A stretch of DNA of 64,000 nt from Aquatica leii (Eukaryota; Arthropoda; Insecta; Coleoptera; Lampyridae), in contig CM069438.1 of assembly GCA_035610365.1 (NCBI GenBank), positions 48,108,837 to 48,172,836 of the forward strand, read 5' to 3'. Every line of letters starts with the position of its first letter. The stretch's first letter is position 1. Shown piece after piece: positions 1-10,539 of this stretch. The notes under the pieces are model-generated. The model was not told the DNA's origin and searched no databases. It saw nothing but the letters and a program-made list of their open reading frames with translations. Both the position numbers and the translations under genes were made by a program.

Positions 1-2990
1 ACCGTGAATGATATTGGCCGCAATTGAATGTGACCTTTTAACTGTCTACTCATTTTATACTACACGACCATAATAAACGAAAGATCTGGAGAATTTTTGA
101 GTGACGTAGAAAAACAAACTTTTTGCCAAATACTTGAAATTTGATAAATACTTAAAACCTTATGCCAAAAGCAGTCAAAAAAGTTTTTGTACACGAGAAA
201 AACGTTCTGCTTGCAGAAACGACTTTTTGGAAAGTGTTTGAAGTTGAAATAGTGAGTTTGAGTGAACTTCGGAAGACGCTGTAAGTTTTTGAACTAATTT
301 TCTGCATGACGTTGACACTTGAATGCGTTTACTAATCCTCGATCTTCAAACTTTTCTGAATGTTAAAAAATGTTATGTACTTGTAAAGGTTAAGTGAAAG
401 TTTACCAGTCGTAAAACTGTTGGTTTGTTTCTTAAAGTTACGCATTGCTTGGTCACATCAACAACGTCATTAATTAAAGCTCTTTGTTTCACGCAATGTT
501 ATGATTCGGAATTGTATGTGTCTAGTGCCCAGTTCAAGCATTTCGGATGTATGATTACTCTTGAAACCCAATGAAACGACATGAACCACGCCAGTTGTGG
601 TTGAATAAATCTTTGTATCAACACCAGCTCTATTGACTGTGTTGTAAAAAAAAGTTCAAAAGCTATTCTGAATGCGCTAACGAGCAAATTAATTATTGAA
701 AAATAGTTAATCGATGCTTGAATTTGATGTTAGTAGGTAATACAAGCACTGGCATTTCCTCTAATTAAAAAAAGCACAAGTGTCAATCCAATTATCAATT
801 TAATTCATCTTAAAGAAACTCGCGCCGAGAAATAGAAAAATGTATGCCAAATTAAAGAGGTGCTTGAAAATTTTAATTAAATAATATAATTGAATTTATT
901 TAGTTTGTCCCTCGAGCGTTATTAAATTAGCAAAGTCGCTTTATTCATTTTCGCTAGGACATGGAAAAAGTGTCTTCGACGAGCGAAAGCTGCATACTCT
1001 TGGAAAATAACTAATAGAGTTTATTGTTTGCGCTTTTGGTATTCATAGAGTGAACGACCTGTCTTTTATACAAAAGATACTCTTCCTTCAGTTATGCTTT
1101 GGTGGTTCTGTTTCCGCTTCGGGAGAAGATTGCTTCCGTTCTAAGCACGTTTACGTGTGCTGCTCAACAAAACAAGATATTTTAGCAGCTATTTAAAAAT
1201 CGCAGCTGAAGATTTTGTTAAGACTCGTCGCGACAGGTTTTTACTAGTGCAACTCTAAGTCGACGACAACCACGACATGGGAATTTTACGAGCGGTCACA
1301 TTTAAAGAATTAATGCAAAAAAATACACACGAGGTCGCAAAAGCGGTTTCGAGACATCATCAAACGCTGCCTTTTTTTCATTCTGGTTTATCAATTGTCT
1401 CGTACTTGTTTCGTTGTGGGTCAGTTACGCCATTAACTGATAAATTACTAATGAAGGATATTCTAAACCAGTGGTTTGGTGCCGAGATTCAAATTTCTAA
1501 CGTCTTTGTTCTAGCCGTTGAACGTGAATGTAGCTTTTAATTGCTTATTAACTGTTAACGTATCTAATTTTAGACATAAAAGAAATCGTTATGGTTTAAC
1601 ATAAAAAGCGTAATATACGAGGACGAAAATAAAAATTTATAGACAGTACAGGACATTAACTTCGTTTAACAAACAACAAACTTTAGACTAAAATCGTAAT
1701 TGTAAAACTTTGCTTTTCAAAGTAATAAAAAATTGACAGGTTAAAAGTATTGCAAAGAAAAACCCAATATCATCAATAACAAAAGGCGTTGAAGAAGAAA
1801 AAGGCACAAAATATCAAACATTTACATTTCGAGCTCAATTTATAGAGATAAGTTGGAGGAGCTTTTTGACATTTTCCTGGTCATAATATTTTTTAGGAAA
1901 ATAGCTCGTTCGTTTTTAACCTTTATAGAAAAATTCGTCAATTTCGTTTTATTACGTTTTTATCGATCGCATAACTTCTGCCGATAGTGCATCATAAAAT
2001 GTAGAATTTCTGTACTCAAACTTAGATAGTAACTGAAATATAGGATTTCTTATATATCATAGTGGAAGGATGCATTGTAGTGCAAAACAGGTTAGATAAG
2101 GAGAAAATTCAAAAAGTACACTCGGTCTTAAACTATTCATAAATTTGTTAAAGAATTAAATTTCATTAAGTTTATATTTTTCTGAAAATTTATAATTTGG
2201 TAAAATGAAGACCGGTTATCTTACTAAACAAATCGATAAACGAATTTCACCAAAACAAGTGGGTTAAAATTTAAAACTGGCCAATTATCGATCTTTAAAC
2301 TATTAAAGAAATATTTACAAATTTAAAGATATTAATTTCTGACGTTGCTTCAATCAGATATTTAAACACGACCACCTACTCAAGCAATTAACTTAAATTT
2401 GAAATCGTGCGCCTCAGCACTACCTACCATTTTTGGTATCTTCAAATCTAATATTAGCGAACAAACTTATAAATTTATTAGAGTTGCACAGACAATTCTT
2501 TTAGCTTGTTCAAAAAACCGAACAATTTAGCCAACTACCCAAAATTCACAAAAAATTTTTTTTTTAAATCTGGGTGACTATAAAACTCAAGCTTATTTGT
2601 TCTTTAGATAAAAATTTTATTATGTTTATCTAAGCAAGCGCTCAAAAATAGAATCTGTACGACAATGTTAAACGAAGCAAATCATGGATTGATTCAGGAC
2701 AACTATCTTCACCTCTTGCAAAATCAAATATTCATGTCCAGAAAGTTCTACTGCGCCTTTGGTGGAATTGGAAAGTAACCATCTAGAAAACTCTAATAAA
2801 ACTGTTACATCTGAACGACATCAAGTTGAATCAAAGTAAGTAAAGTCTTAAAAAAGATCGTCTATTTATTGGTAAAATCTTCAACTTGGGTTAGACATTT
2901 CTGTCACATTTTGCGCATCGATCTTCATTCTGTTGACGTGGTCTCTCCAATATCGTAGTTTCGATCTCGTAAAATGAACTGTATTAACTT
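1..2990. other. AT-rich stretch, no gene recognised
   Basis: No domain, splice-supported exon or repeat was recognised on either strand. The longest open stretch (1277-1540, plus, 87 codons from ATG) has no recognisable motif and no strong codon signal. This stretch could be intron or intergenic DNA. If the PTK7-like gene at 20 kb is intact, its later exons must lie in this direction, but no Ig-like exon was spotted here. Confidence 0.6.
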
Positions 2991-3062
2991 CAATTTTTAA
3001 GCGAAGTAATAACATTCTGCTGAACTTTCATTGTTTATAATTTTAAAACGAATATACACAAC

Positions 3063-3097
3063 GTTTCGATTGCTGTGGTATCTACAATCGTCATCAG
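3063..3097 (-). ncRNA. Hammerhead-ribozyme-like motif in Penelope tail (copy A)
   Basis: On the minus strand a CTGATGA box (3097-3091) is followed by an arm, a loop and the complementary arm (one G-U pair), then GAAAC (3067-3063). Penelope-like elements are known to carry small hammerhead ribozymes. Here one extra C sits between the CTGATGA box and stem II, and stem I is not obvious, so activity is doubtful. Confidence 0.5.
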
Positions 3098-3244
3098 GTG
3101 AATACTAACAAATTTAGAAACTACTGGAGCTTATATACTAAAGACATGTTTGATGAAGCGTTCAAGCGTACAAAATCAACTTAGCGTAACAGAATAATTA
3201 ACAAAATCACTTAGTGAAGTTTAAGTTGTTTTAGAGGTTTGATT

Positions 3245-5230
3245 AGTGGTTTCCATATGTTGCTTATCTCGACACTTGGCTGGCTGAAAATTTCTGTGTT
3301 GTTGTTGACGAATGCCGCTTCTTTAAATTTTCGTTTGTACTAATGTTCCTCTCTGTGTATGATTTTTGCTTCCGACCATTTCATTCGATGTTGGTTATCC
3401 CACGAATGTTGCGCGATGCCGGACTTAGAAGTCTCTCCTCTGTATGTGTGCGTCTGATGTTGTTTCAGTCTGATGTCAAGTGGTCTTTTATTTTCCCCAC
3501 GTATGACTTACCACATTCACATGGAACTTGGTAAATACAGTTTTGGGAATCTCGACTTGTTTGTGGCTTTGTGTTGGAAATTATACTCCTAATGGTGGTC
3601 GATGATTTCAACACTGTATTTAAGTTGTAGCTTTTTCCTATACGTTTTATTGATTCTGATAAACCTTTGACATATGGGATGCTCAGCAGTGAATTGTGTA
3701 GTTCTTCTGTTTTAGGTTGTTCCTTGGTGTTCAATTGCTTTTTCTGTAAAAGCTCTCCTACAATCTCTTCTGGATAACCATTCTGCTTTAGATCGTTTCT
3801 AATGTTTTTGATTTCTTCTCGTAGCTCTTTCTCTGTGTTGCACAACTTGTACGCTCTGTCGATTAAAGATTTTACTACTCCCCTCTTCGTAGATGTGGAA
3901 TGGTTGGATTCAAAGTTAAGATATCGACCGGTGTGTGTCGGTTTCCTGTAGACAGTCGTTTCCATAATTCTCTTGTTCTTTGTTTCGTGAACGTTTAAAA
4001 AAGAAAGTGAGTTCTCCTTTTCCTTTTCCATAGTGAATTTGATGGATGGTTTGATATTATTCAAATGTTGTAGAAAAAGGTCTAGTTGCCGATTACTGTG
4101 GTTCCAAATTATGAAGGTATCGTCAACATATCTAAGCCATGTTTTGGGTTTGAATTTTGATTTTTCTATGGCCTAGGATTCAAACCAGTTCATGTAGATG
4201 TTGGCGACTACTGGTGATAGAGATGAACCCATTGGTAGTCCTTTGTCTTGAGTAAAGAATCAGTCTTTCTCCTGAAACTACTAGTTCTTGAGGCAACATT
4301 CTAGGAGCTTCATTATTTCTTCTACCGGCAGCGTGGTTCTTTCCTGGAGTTTTTAATCTTCTCGGAGCTTTGTTTGGATGATTTTCAATGCTTCTTCAAC
4401 TGGCAGATTAGTATAAAGACTTTCTACGTCGAAGCTGAGTAATTGATCTAGTGGTTGTAGCTCTATTGTTTTCAGAATCTCAACGAAATGATTGGAGTCT
4501 TTGGCAAAAGATGAGCTGTTCTTCTGTAGTGGTTGCACAATTGGTAGTAGAAATGTGGATAGCTGGTATGTGGGTCCATTACGAGAACTGGTTATCGGTC
4601 GAAGCGGCATGTTGTTTTTATGTATCTTCGGTAGTCCATATAGACACGGCGGTTTGCTGTAGTGTGGTGTTAGCATCGTTCTCATCCTTGGTGTTAGATG
4701 TCTTTCGTATAGTTTTAGGATTTGATAGATCTTCCTCTCCAAGCTTGCTGTCGGATCTTTCTTCAGTCTGCGGTAATTCCCTTGATTTAAGACGTCTTCA
4801 ATTTTTTGGTCGTAGGTGGTGGCATCCATGATAACAGTTGCGGTCCCTTTGTCGGCTGGAAGTATTTTAATGCATTTGTTTTTCCGTAAATTTGTGAGAG
4901 CTTTTTCCTCATGTTTAGTGATGTTGGTGTGTTGTTTTCTTTTCTTCTCTAGAGCACTTCTGATTTTCCACTTAAGTTCTTCTGCTTGTGTTGGATTCAA
5001 ACGTGTTGTCTCGAAGGCACCAATGATGTCTAGTACAGGTAGGTTTTTTGGTGTTATCGAAAAATTTAGCCCTTTCTTTAATAGAGTCGTTTCTGTAGCA
5101 GACAGTGGTTGTGTCGATATGTTGACTATGGTTCTCCTTGCATTCTTTTGGTTGTCGACTGCTTTCTGTTGGTTTCGTGTGAGTTAAGCCCATTTTTTGT
5201 CGTGTGTTTCTTGGTGTAGTTGTCGTAGCG
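3245..5230 (-). pseudogene. Penelope-like RT/GIY-YIG polyprotein, broken
   Basis: The protein would copy element RNA and nick target DNA. The N-terminal frame runs from about 5130 without a break into the block 5000-4353, which has the motifs ILPADKGTATVIM, LYGLPKIHK and SFDVESLYTNLP of Penelope-type RT. The catalytic YVDD is at 4130-4119. The thumb and linker (4064-3465) end in CIYQVPCECGKSYVG, the GIY-YIG start. Breaks seen: a stop at about 4350, a TAG at 4175-4173 just before the YVDD region, a frameshift in the GIY-YIG start near 3480, and a stop further into the nuclease. The copy is not functional. The TAG is shared with copy B. Confidence 0.85.
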
Positions 5231-5267
5231 TCTATTTTGCGGAATATTCATATTTCTACTACCAATT

Positions 5268-6601
5268 ATGCAACCACTACAGAAGAACAGCTCATCTTTT
5301 GTCAAAGACTCCAAACATTTAGTTGAGATTCTGAAAACAATAGAGCTACAACCACGGCATCAATTAGTCAGTTTCGACGTAGAAAGTCTTTATACTAATG
5401 TGCCAGTTGAAGAAGTATTAAAAATCATCCAAACGAAGCTTCGAGAAGATGAAAAACTCCAGGAAAGAACCACGCTGCCGGTAGAAGGAATAATGAAGCT
5501 CCTAGAATGTTGCCTCAAGAACTCGTACTTTCAGGAGCAACACAGTTTCTTCACTCAAGACGAAGAACTACCAATGGGTTTATCTCTATCACCAGTAATC
5601 GCCAACATCTACATGAACTGGTTTGAATCGTAGACCATAGAGAAATCAAAATTCAAACCCAAAACATGGCTTAGATATGTTGACGATACCTTCATAATTT
5701 GGAACCACAGTAATCGGCAACTAGACCTTTTTCTACAATATCTAAACAACATCAAACCATTCATCAACTTTACTATGGAAAAGAAAAAGGAAAAGGAGAA
5801 CTCACTTCCATTTTAGACGTTCACGTAACAAAGAGCAAGGGAATTATGGAAACGACTGTCTACAGGAAACGGACACACACTGGTCGATATCTTAACTTTG
5901 AATTCAACCATTCCACATCTACAAAGAGGGGAATAGTAAAATCTCTAATCGACAGAGCGTACAGGTTGTGCAAAACAGAGAAAGGGCTACGAGAAGAAAT
6001 CAAAAACATTAGAAACGATCTAAGGCAGAATGGTTATCCAGAAAAGATTGTTGGAGAGCTTTTACGGAAAAAGCAATTGAACACCAAGGAACAACCTAAA
6101 ACAGAAGAACTGTCCAATTCACTGCCGAGCATCCCATATGTCAAAGGTTTATCAGAATCAATAAAACGTATAGAAAAAAGCTACAACTTAAATACAGTGT
6201 TCAAATCATCGACCACCATTAGGAGTATAATATCTAACACAAAGCCACAAACAAGTCGAGATTCCCAAAACTGTATTTACCAAGTTCCATGTGAATGTGG
6301 CAAATCATACGTGGGGGAAACCAAAAGACCACTTGACATCAGACTGAAAGAACATCAGACGTACACACAGAGAGGAGAGACTTCTAAGTCCGGCATCTCG
6401 CAACATTCGTGGGATAACCAACATCGAATGAAATGGTCGGAAGCAAAAATCATACACAAAGAGGAACATTGGTACAAACGGAAATTTAAAGAAGCGACAT
6501 TCATCAACAACAACAAAGAAATTTTTAGCCAGCCAAGTGTCGAGATAAGCAACATATGGAAACCACTAATCGAACCTCTAAAACAACTTAAACTTCACTA
6601 A
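5268..6601 (+). pseudogene. Penelope-like RT (C-terminal part) and GIY-YIG endonuclease, broken
   Basis: The first block (5268-5633) carries SFDVESLYTNVPVEE and LPMGLSLSPVIANIYMNWFES, then a TAG at 5631-5633. The same frame continues to YVDD (5676-5687). A frameshift near 5800 precedes the second block (5846-6601), which holds the thumb region and the GIY-YIG domain: CIYQVPCECGKSYVGET (about 6274-6324), RPLDIRLKEH, then the H-rich segment to LKQLKLH. The GIY-YIG domain is uninterrupted here, unlike copy A. The lost N-terminus and the TAG make the whole protein non-functional. Confidence 0.85.
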
Positions 6602-6699
6602 GTAATTCTGTTACGCAAGTTGATTTTGTACGCTTGAACGCTTCATTGAACATGTCTTTAGTATATAAGCTCCTAGTTTCTAAGTTTGTTAGTATTCAC

Positions 6700-6735
6700 C
6701 TGATGACGATTGCAGATACCACAGCAATCGAAACG
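6700..6735 (+). ncRNA. Hammerhead-ribozyme-like motif in Penelope tail (copy B)
   Basis: CTGATGA (6700-6706) is followed by CGATTGC (6707-6713), a loop, GCAATCG (6724-6730) and AAACGTTGTG. If the last G of the arm is the G of the core GAAA, an extra C remains before stem II, as in copy A. A GTA triplet after GAAACGTTGT could be the cleavage site with a 2-bp stem III. Stem I is not evident. Confidence 0.5.
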
Positions 6736-6895
6736 TTGTGTATATTCATTTCAAAAAAAATAATAAACAATGAAAGTTCAGCAGAATGTTATTACTTCGC
6801 ATCAAGCAACATTGTTTAATACATTCAATTTTCAAATCTTTTATAATCTTGCTTTTTCTCTGGTCTTTTAAGCCTACTCTTTTAACAGCTCCGTT

Positions 6896-7340
6896 TCACG
6901 CTTTTGTTGTATTCATTGCATATGTAAGTACATGTTTCATGGGTGTTTTATATATATGACGTTGGCTTTCAGCGAACATATATTTGTTCTTCCATATAAT
7001 TTTTGAGGCTTCATTCACTTGAGTTTGAACGTCCTGTTGTAAGTTCTTGGAACTTTTCTGCTTCTTGTTATTAGCTATCAAAATTGCATCGTCAGCATAG
7101 CATAGTATACTTGTCCCCATCTTGTTACCTTCCAGCAACTTCTTTTTTAAACGTTTTTTAAGATCTATTACGCAGAGAAACAGAGGTTTTTTTATATTCT
7201 TCTTCAATCATTTGTCTAAGGATAAAGATTGCGTCCACTGTCGACCTATTTTGTCTAAAGCTTTGTTGCTCTTTAATTATTTCTATTCAATTTGTTATTT
7301 CTGTTGTTAATATTTGTGAACAGCGTACTTATGCTGGTTA
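6896..7340 (-). pseudogene. LINE reverse transcriptase fragment
   Basis: Read on the minus strand, 7340-7200 gives a segment with FRQNRSTVDAIFILRQMIEE. 7207-6896 then has PLFLCVIDLKK followed, after an apparent internal deletion, by LCYADDAILIANN, the catalytic YADD of non-LTR reverse transcriptases. A frameshift separates the two parts. Only about 150 codons of RT remain. The exact LINE clade cannot be set from this piece. Confidence 0.65.
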
Positions 7341-7719
7341 CTGAAGATTATGATACTGTTTTTCTAATCAATATGCACTTTTTCGGTCTATATAATGTTT
7401 TGAAATAACAATGTGATTGCTGTTTCCAATTCAACTTCTTTGTACTTAAGCATTTCGTTAAGGAATTAGTCTTGGTCAAGGGCTTTTCTGTTTTTTAATT
7501 TTACTGGTGCTTCATGTACTTCTCCTGAGTTGTGTTATCTTCTTTTAAAATTTGTATTGTGTATGTGTTGTTTTAATAATCTTGATTGCCGTTTGCTTGT
7601 GTTCCGTTTAAGTCTCTTACATACGTTTCCGATTTTAGTAAAGTAATGATTGTTATTTGTACTTCTTTGGTTACTGTTTCTTAGAGGACTTCAACGATCA
7701 AAATTTGAATTGAAATTGG

Positions 7720-8060
7720 TAGACAAGGTAGCAAATTATTGTATACTCAAACAGAATCACGATTTGTATTCCATTTCTGGGTCTACTATTGAAGTTGATT
7801 TCGTCGATGCTCAAGGATGAGCGGTAACACAAGGTGAGGATGTTGTAAACTCATCTCAAAACTTCTTACGCGTCAATAAACCATCTTAATAGACCTTTCA
7901 TGGTTTGCAAACAATAGATCTGCAATCGCCCTTGTGGAAGTGAAGCAATCATTTAACGCCAAAAGTGTAAGGCAACGATTCTTGTAGTCTGTCAGTTTTG
8001 GACGACGTCCTAACCTTCTTGGTTTTGTGATTGATTTTCTTAGAACCATGCCAAACAACA
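7720..8060 (-). pseudogene. Tc1-like transposase fragment
   Basis: The minus-strand frame at 8058-7873 reads RRLGRRPKLTDYKNRC...FTSTRAIADLL, the second helix-turn-helix of Tc1-type transposases (GRPRKTT...REDR... pattern). The following 150 nt, with frame changes, give HPHLVLPLILEHRRNQLQ and a W-N-R-D-S-V string like the start of the Tc1 catalytic region. No DDE triad or inverted repeats were seen. It is a short decayed remnant. Confidence 0.55.
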
Positions 8061-9084
8061 GCGCACCACAGTACTCAGATTCCTATTGATCCTAGTATAA
8101 ATCTCTCTAGATGATAAACCAGCTCCTCTCAGAACCACTATTCGCTCCCTTTCCAACTTGCTCAGTGTATAGAAATTTGCTTATTTTTTGCTCTAGGTAT
8201 AACAAACAGATTAGAAAGGCACTTAGAAATGTACTGCATGATAACCAAAGACAAACTAGTAATATGACTGACAAACTGATCGTTTTGGTTTCAACCGAAT
8301 GAAACCTATGTACAAAATATTATTGAAGCAAACGAACTACTACTGGGTGTTCTGATTGCTATGTCACGTAGTATATAAAACTATTCAACGCAAATAAAGA
8401 CGCAGATGAAAATTTCGTTGACGATGATAAAGAAGAGAGGCGGATAATGGTGTTATTTTTAGTGCATAGTTATGACTAATTTGTAAGACGGCAAATACAA
8501 GTCAACAACAAGTCAAAAACATCTAGATCATCAATACCAAATTATGAAAAATAATTTTTTTGACACAAAAAGAATCTAGTATAGAATAACAGTGACATAG
8601 ACTTAAACTCAATGCAAACATTTTTTTAGTGATCAGGTATTGCAGTATCTCTCTAAAAAAACTATCAAAATTCACAGCACAAAACAAAAGTAATTCCAAG
8701 ATAACAAGTTTATTATAGATATTTTTATTCTGACCAGGTACACGATTATGGCAACGAAAATGATGAGACTAAGATATGACTGATGATACACATAGTTCAT
8801 AGCATAATGGTACCAAATGCTACGTACTAATTCAAAAATATACGTACATGGCATCTAACCAGTAAAAAAATTGTTTTTTAGCACAGAAAATGGATGCCTT
8901 TTTAAGGCAAAAAGCGGACATAATTGAAAAAACTTTCCAACCACTTAGAACAGTGAGAAAATTTAAAAAAAAATGTTTGCTTTGGTATATAACAAAAATA
9001 TGAAAGGTACTGACATCATAACTCAAGCAATGAGCAATTATTGTATGAGATTACATAGAAACAAAAGTACTGACTTTCGTTTAA
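8061..9084. other. No gene recognised
   Basis: AT-rich sequence with only short open stretches on both strands and no recognisable motif. Confidence 0.5.
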
Positions 9085-9089
9085 ATGAG

Positions 9090-9129
9090 GTAGACGATGT
9101 TGCATTTTATCAAATGCAACATTGTCTAC
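9090..9129. repeat. 18-bp inverted repeat with 4-nt loop (hairpin)
   Basis: Arms 9090-9107 and 9112-9129 pair at 17 of 18 positions around the loop TATC. The pairing can be extended outward by about four more pairs if one G-T is allowed. It may be the terminal hairpin of a mobile element or a cruciform-forming site; nothing else identifies it. Confidence 0.8.
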
Positions 9130-9133
9130 TTCA

Positions 9134-9480
9134 ATCAACCATACATTGAAAAAATCGGCATGGACTCGGAATCAGCAACAAATTTTGCGATTACGAGAAA
9201 ACGTGACCAAGGTTACAAAGGAAGAGACGCACGAAAAATATTTGCAGATGGCAAAAAAATCAGATTATCCCGAAAGGTTTCCGAGTATGGTCGCCGATCC
9301 CAGAAGCTAGAGCTTCCCAAAAATAAACACCGCATGCGAGAAAATACGGCAAACACACGACAAAAAACAGTCAAAACTAACCCGGAACCGACAAAAGACA
9401 GTAGACACCTCAAAAAACTTACGAGAGCCATCGTTAACATCTCATCCTACCCATTGTCATTTACAGGAACCGTCCTATAA
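9134..9480 (+). other. Basic open stretch upstream of Penelope copy C
   Basis: An open frame ends at 9480 (127 codons if counted from an ATG at 9097 inside the hairpin). It is very rich in K, R and T and has no recognisable domain. It sits directly before the first recognisable RT residues of copy C, so it may be a divergent or decayed N-terminal part of that element. This is a guess from position only. Confidence 0.25.
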
Positions 9481-9514
9481 GAAAAAACACTTAATTTTTC
9501 CGTAATACCAAAAG

Positions 9515-10535
9515 ATTTACTGATGTTCCGATAGAAGAAGCATTATAAATTATTTGAAAGATGCCTCAAAAAGACTAGAACTTACAAAAAAGAACTACGC
9601 TACTAGTTGAAGGAATAATGCTAGAATGCTGTCTCAAAAACTCGTATTTCCAAAAAAGACAGGTTTTTTGCACAAGACGACAGTCTTCCATCTATCAACC
9701 GTCGTTGCAAACATCTACATAAAGCAATTCAAATATCAGGCAATAGACTAGATCATTTCCAGCATAACGTGAATAAATCAAGTCATCTATCAAATTTACA
9801 GTGAAAAAAGCAAAAGAAGACTCGCTACTATTCTTAGACGTTCATGTGAAGAGAAACAATAAAATGATCATAACTGCTTTTTATAGAAAACCAACTTGGA
9901 GCTACGCATCCAATCACTCAACAACAACTAAAGAAGAAGTAGCAAAGTCTAAAAAAATCTAAAATATAAAAAGAGAGCTAAAACTAAATGACTACCCAAT
10001 AAAGATAATAAGCACCAAACCAACATAAGCCAGCAACCAAAAAAAAAAGAACTATGAAAGCACTACTCTCATGCGTCAGAGGCTTATCTAAAACGATAAA
10101 ACGCATAAGTAGAAGTTACGAAATCCGGGCATCAACTACTATTAGAAGTATGATTTCTGGCACAAGACCACAGATCAGTGGAAACACCAAAAACTAAATC
10201 TACCAAGTCCCGTGTGAATGTGCTAGGTCATACGACGAAGAAACCAAAAGAGTCCCACTAAAGTATAGCGCAAAAGTCGTACGCAGAGAGGAGAAACATT
10301 AAGATCCGGCGTCGCGCAGCACTCATGGGAAGAACAACATAGAATGAAGTGAGCGAAGGCTAAGATCATACACAGAGCGGAACATTGGTACAAAAGAAAA
10401 TTCAAAGAAGCAGCAGTTATCGACAACAACAACGAGGTCTTTGCCCAGCCAAGCGTAGAAATAGAAAGCGCCTATTAGTGCATTAGAGTTTCTATTGGAT
10501 AATTTTTGTTTCGAGTGATTACACTTTGTACGCAT
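9515..10535 (+). pseudogene. Penelope-like element, copy C (decayed, different subfamily)
   Basis: Homology to copies A and B is visible through many frameshifts and stops. A degraded match to TNVPVEEVLKII and TTLPVEGIM lies at about 9515-9640, CLKNSYFQ at about 9630, and thumb remnants around 9830-9960. The GIY-YIG start (YQVPCECARSY) is near 10200, followed by the H-rich nuclease segment to about 10460. It is clearly more diverged than A and B are from each other. The copy stops where the satellite array begins (about 10540), with no 3' tail or hammerhead-like motif. Confidence 0.75.
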
Positions 10536-10539
10536 GATT

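Larger units (their letters stand above)
3005..5245 (-). mobile_element. Penelope-like element, copy A (nearly full coding length)
   Basis: Retroelement of the Penelope-like order, read from about 5245 down to 3005. It covers the N-terminal region, reverse transcriptase, GIY-YIG endonuclease region and 3' tail with a hammerhead-like motif. Its tail (3005-3240) is the reverse complement of the tail of copy B (6600-6815), which fixes the 3' end. The 5' end abuts the truncated start of copy B, so the two copies stand head to head. Copies A and B look about 90% identical at protein level, so they belong to one subfamily. Confidence 0.85.
5251..6830 (+). mobile_element. Penelope-like element, copy B (5'-truncated)
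   Basis: Homology to copy A starts near 5251, inside the RT domain, so the first third of the element is missing. The 3' tail to about 6815 matches copy A in reverse complement. A 5'-truncated copy joined head to head with a longer copy is a known habit of Penelope-like elements. An inverted duplication is the alternative. Confidence 0.85.

Noticed and set aside
1277..1540. 87-codon plus-strand frame as a gene
   Set aside because: No homology recognised, no splice or codon support. Left as unannotated sequence.
4451..5187. Plus-strand open frames over 4451-5187
   Set aside because: They are antisense to the Penelope RT of copy A, which has clear RT motifs.
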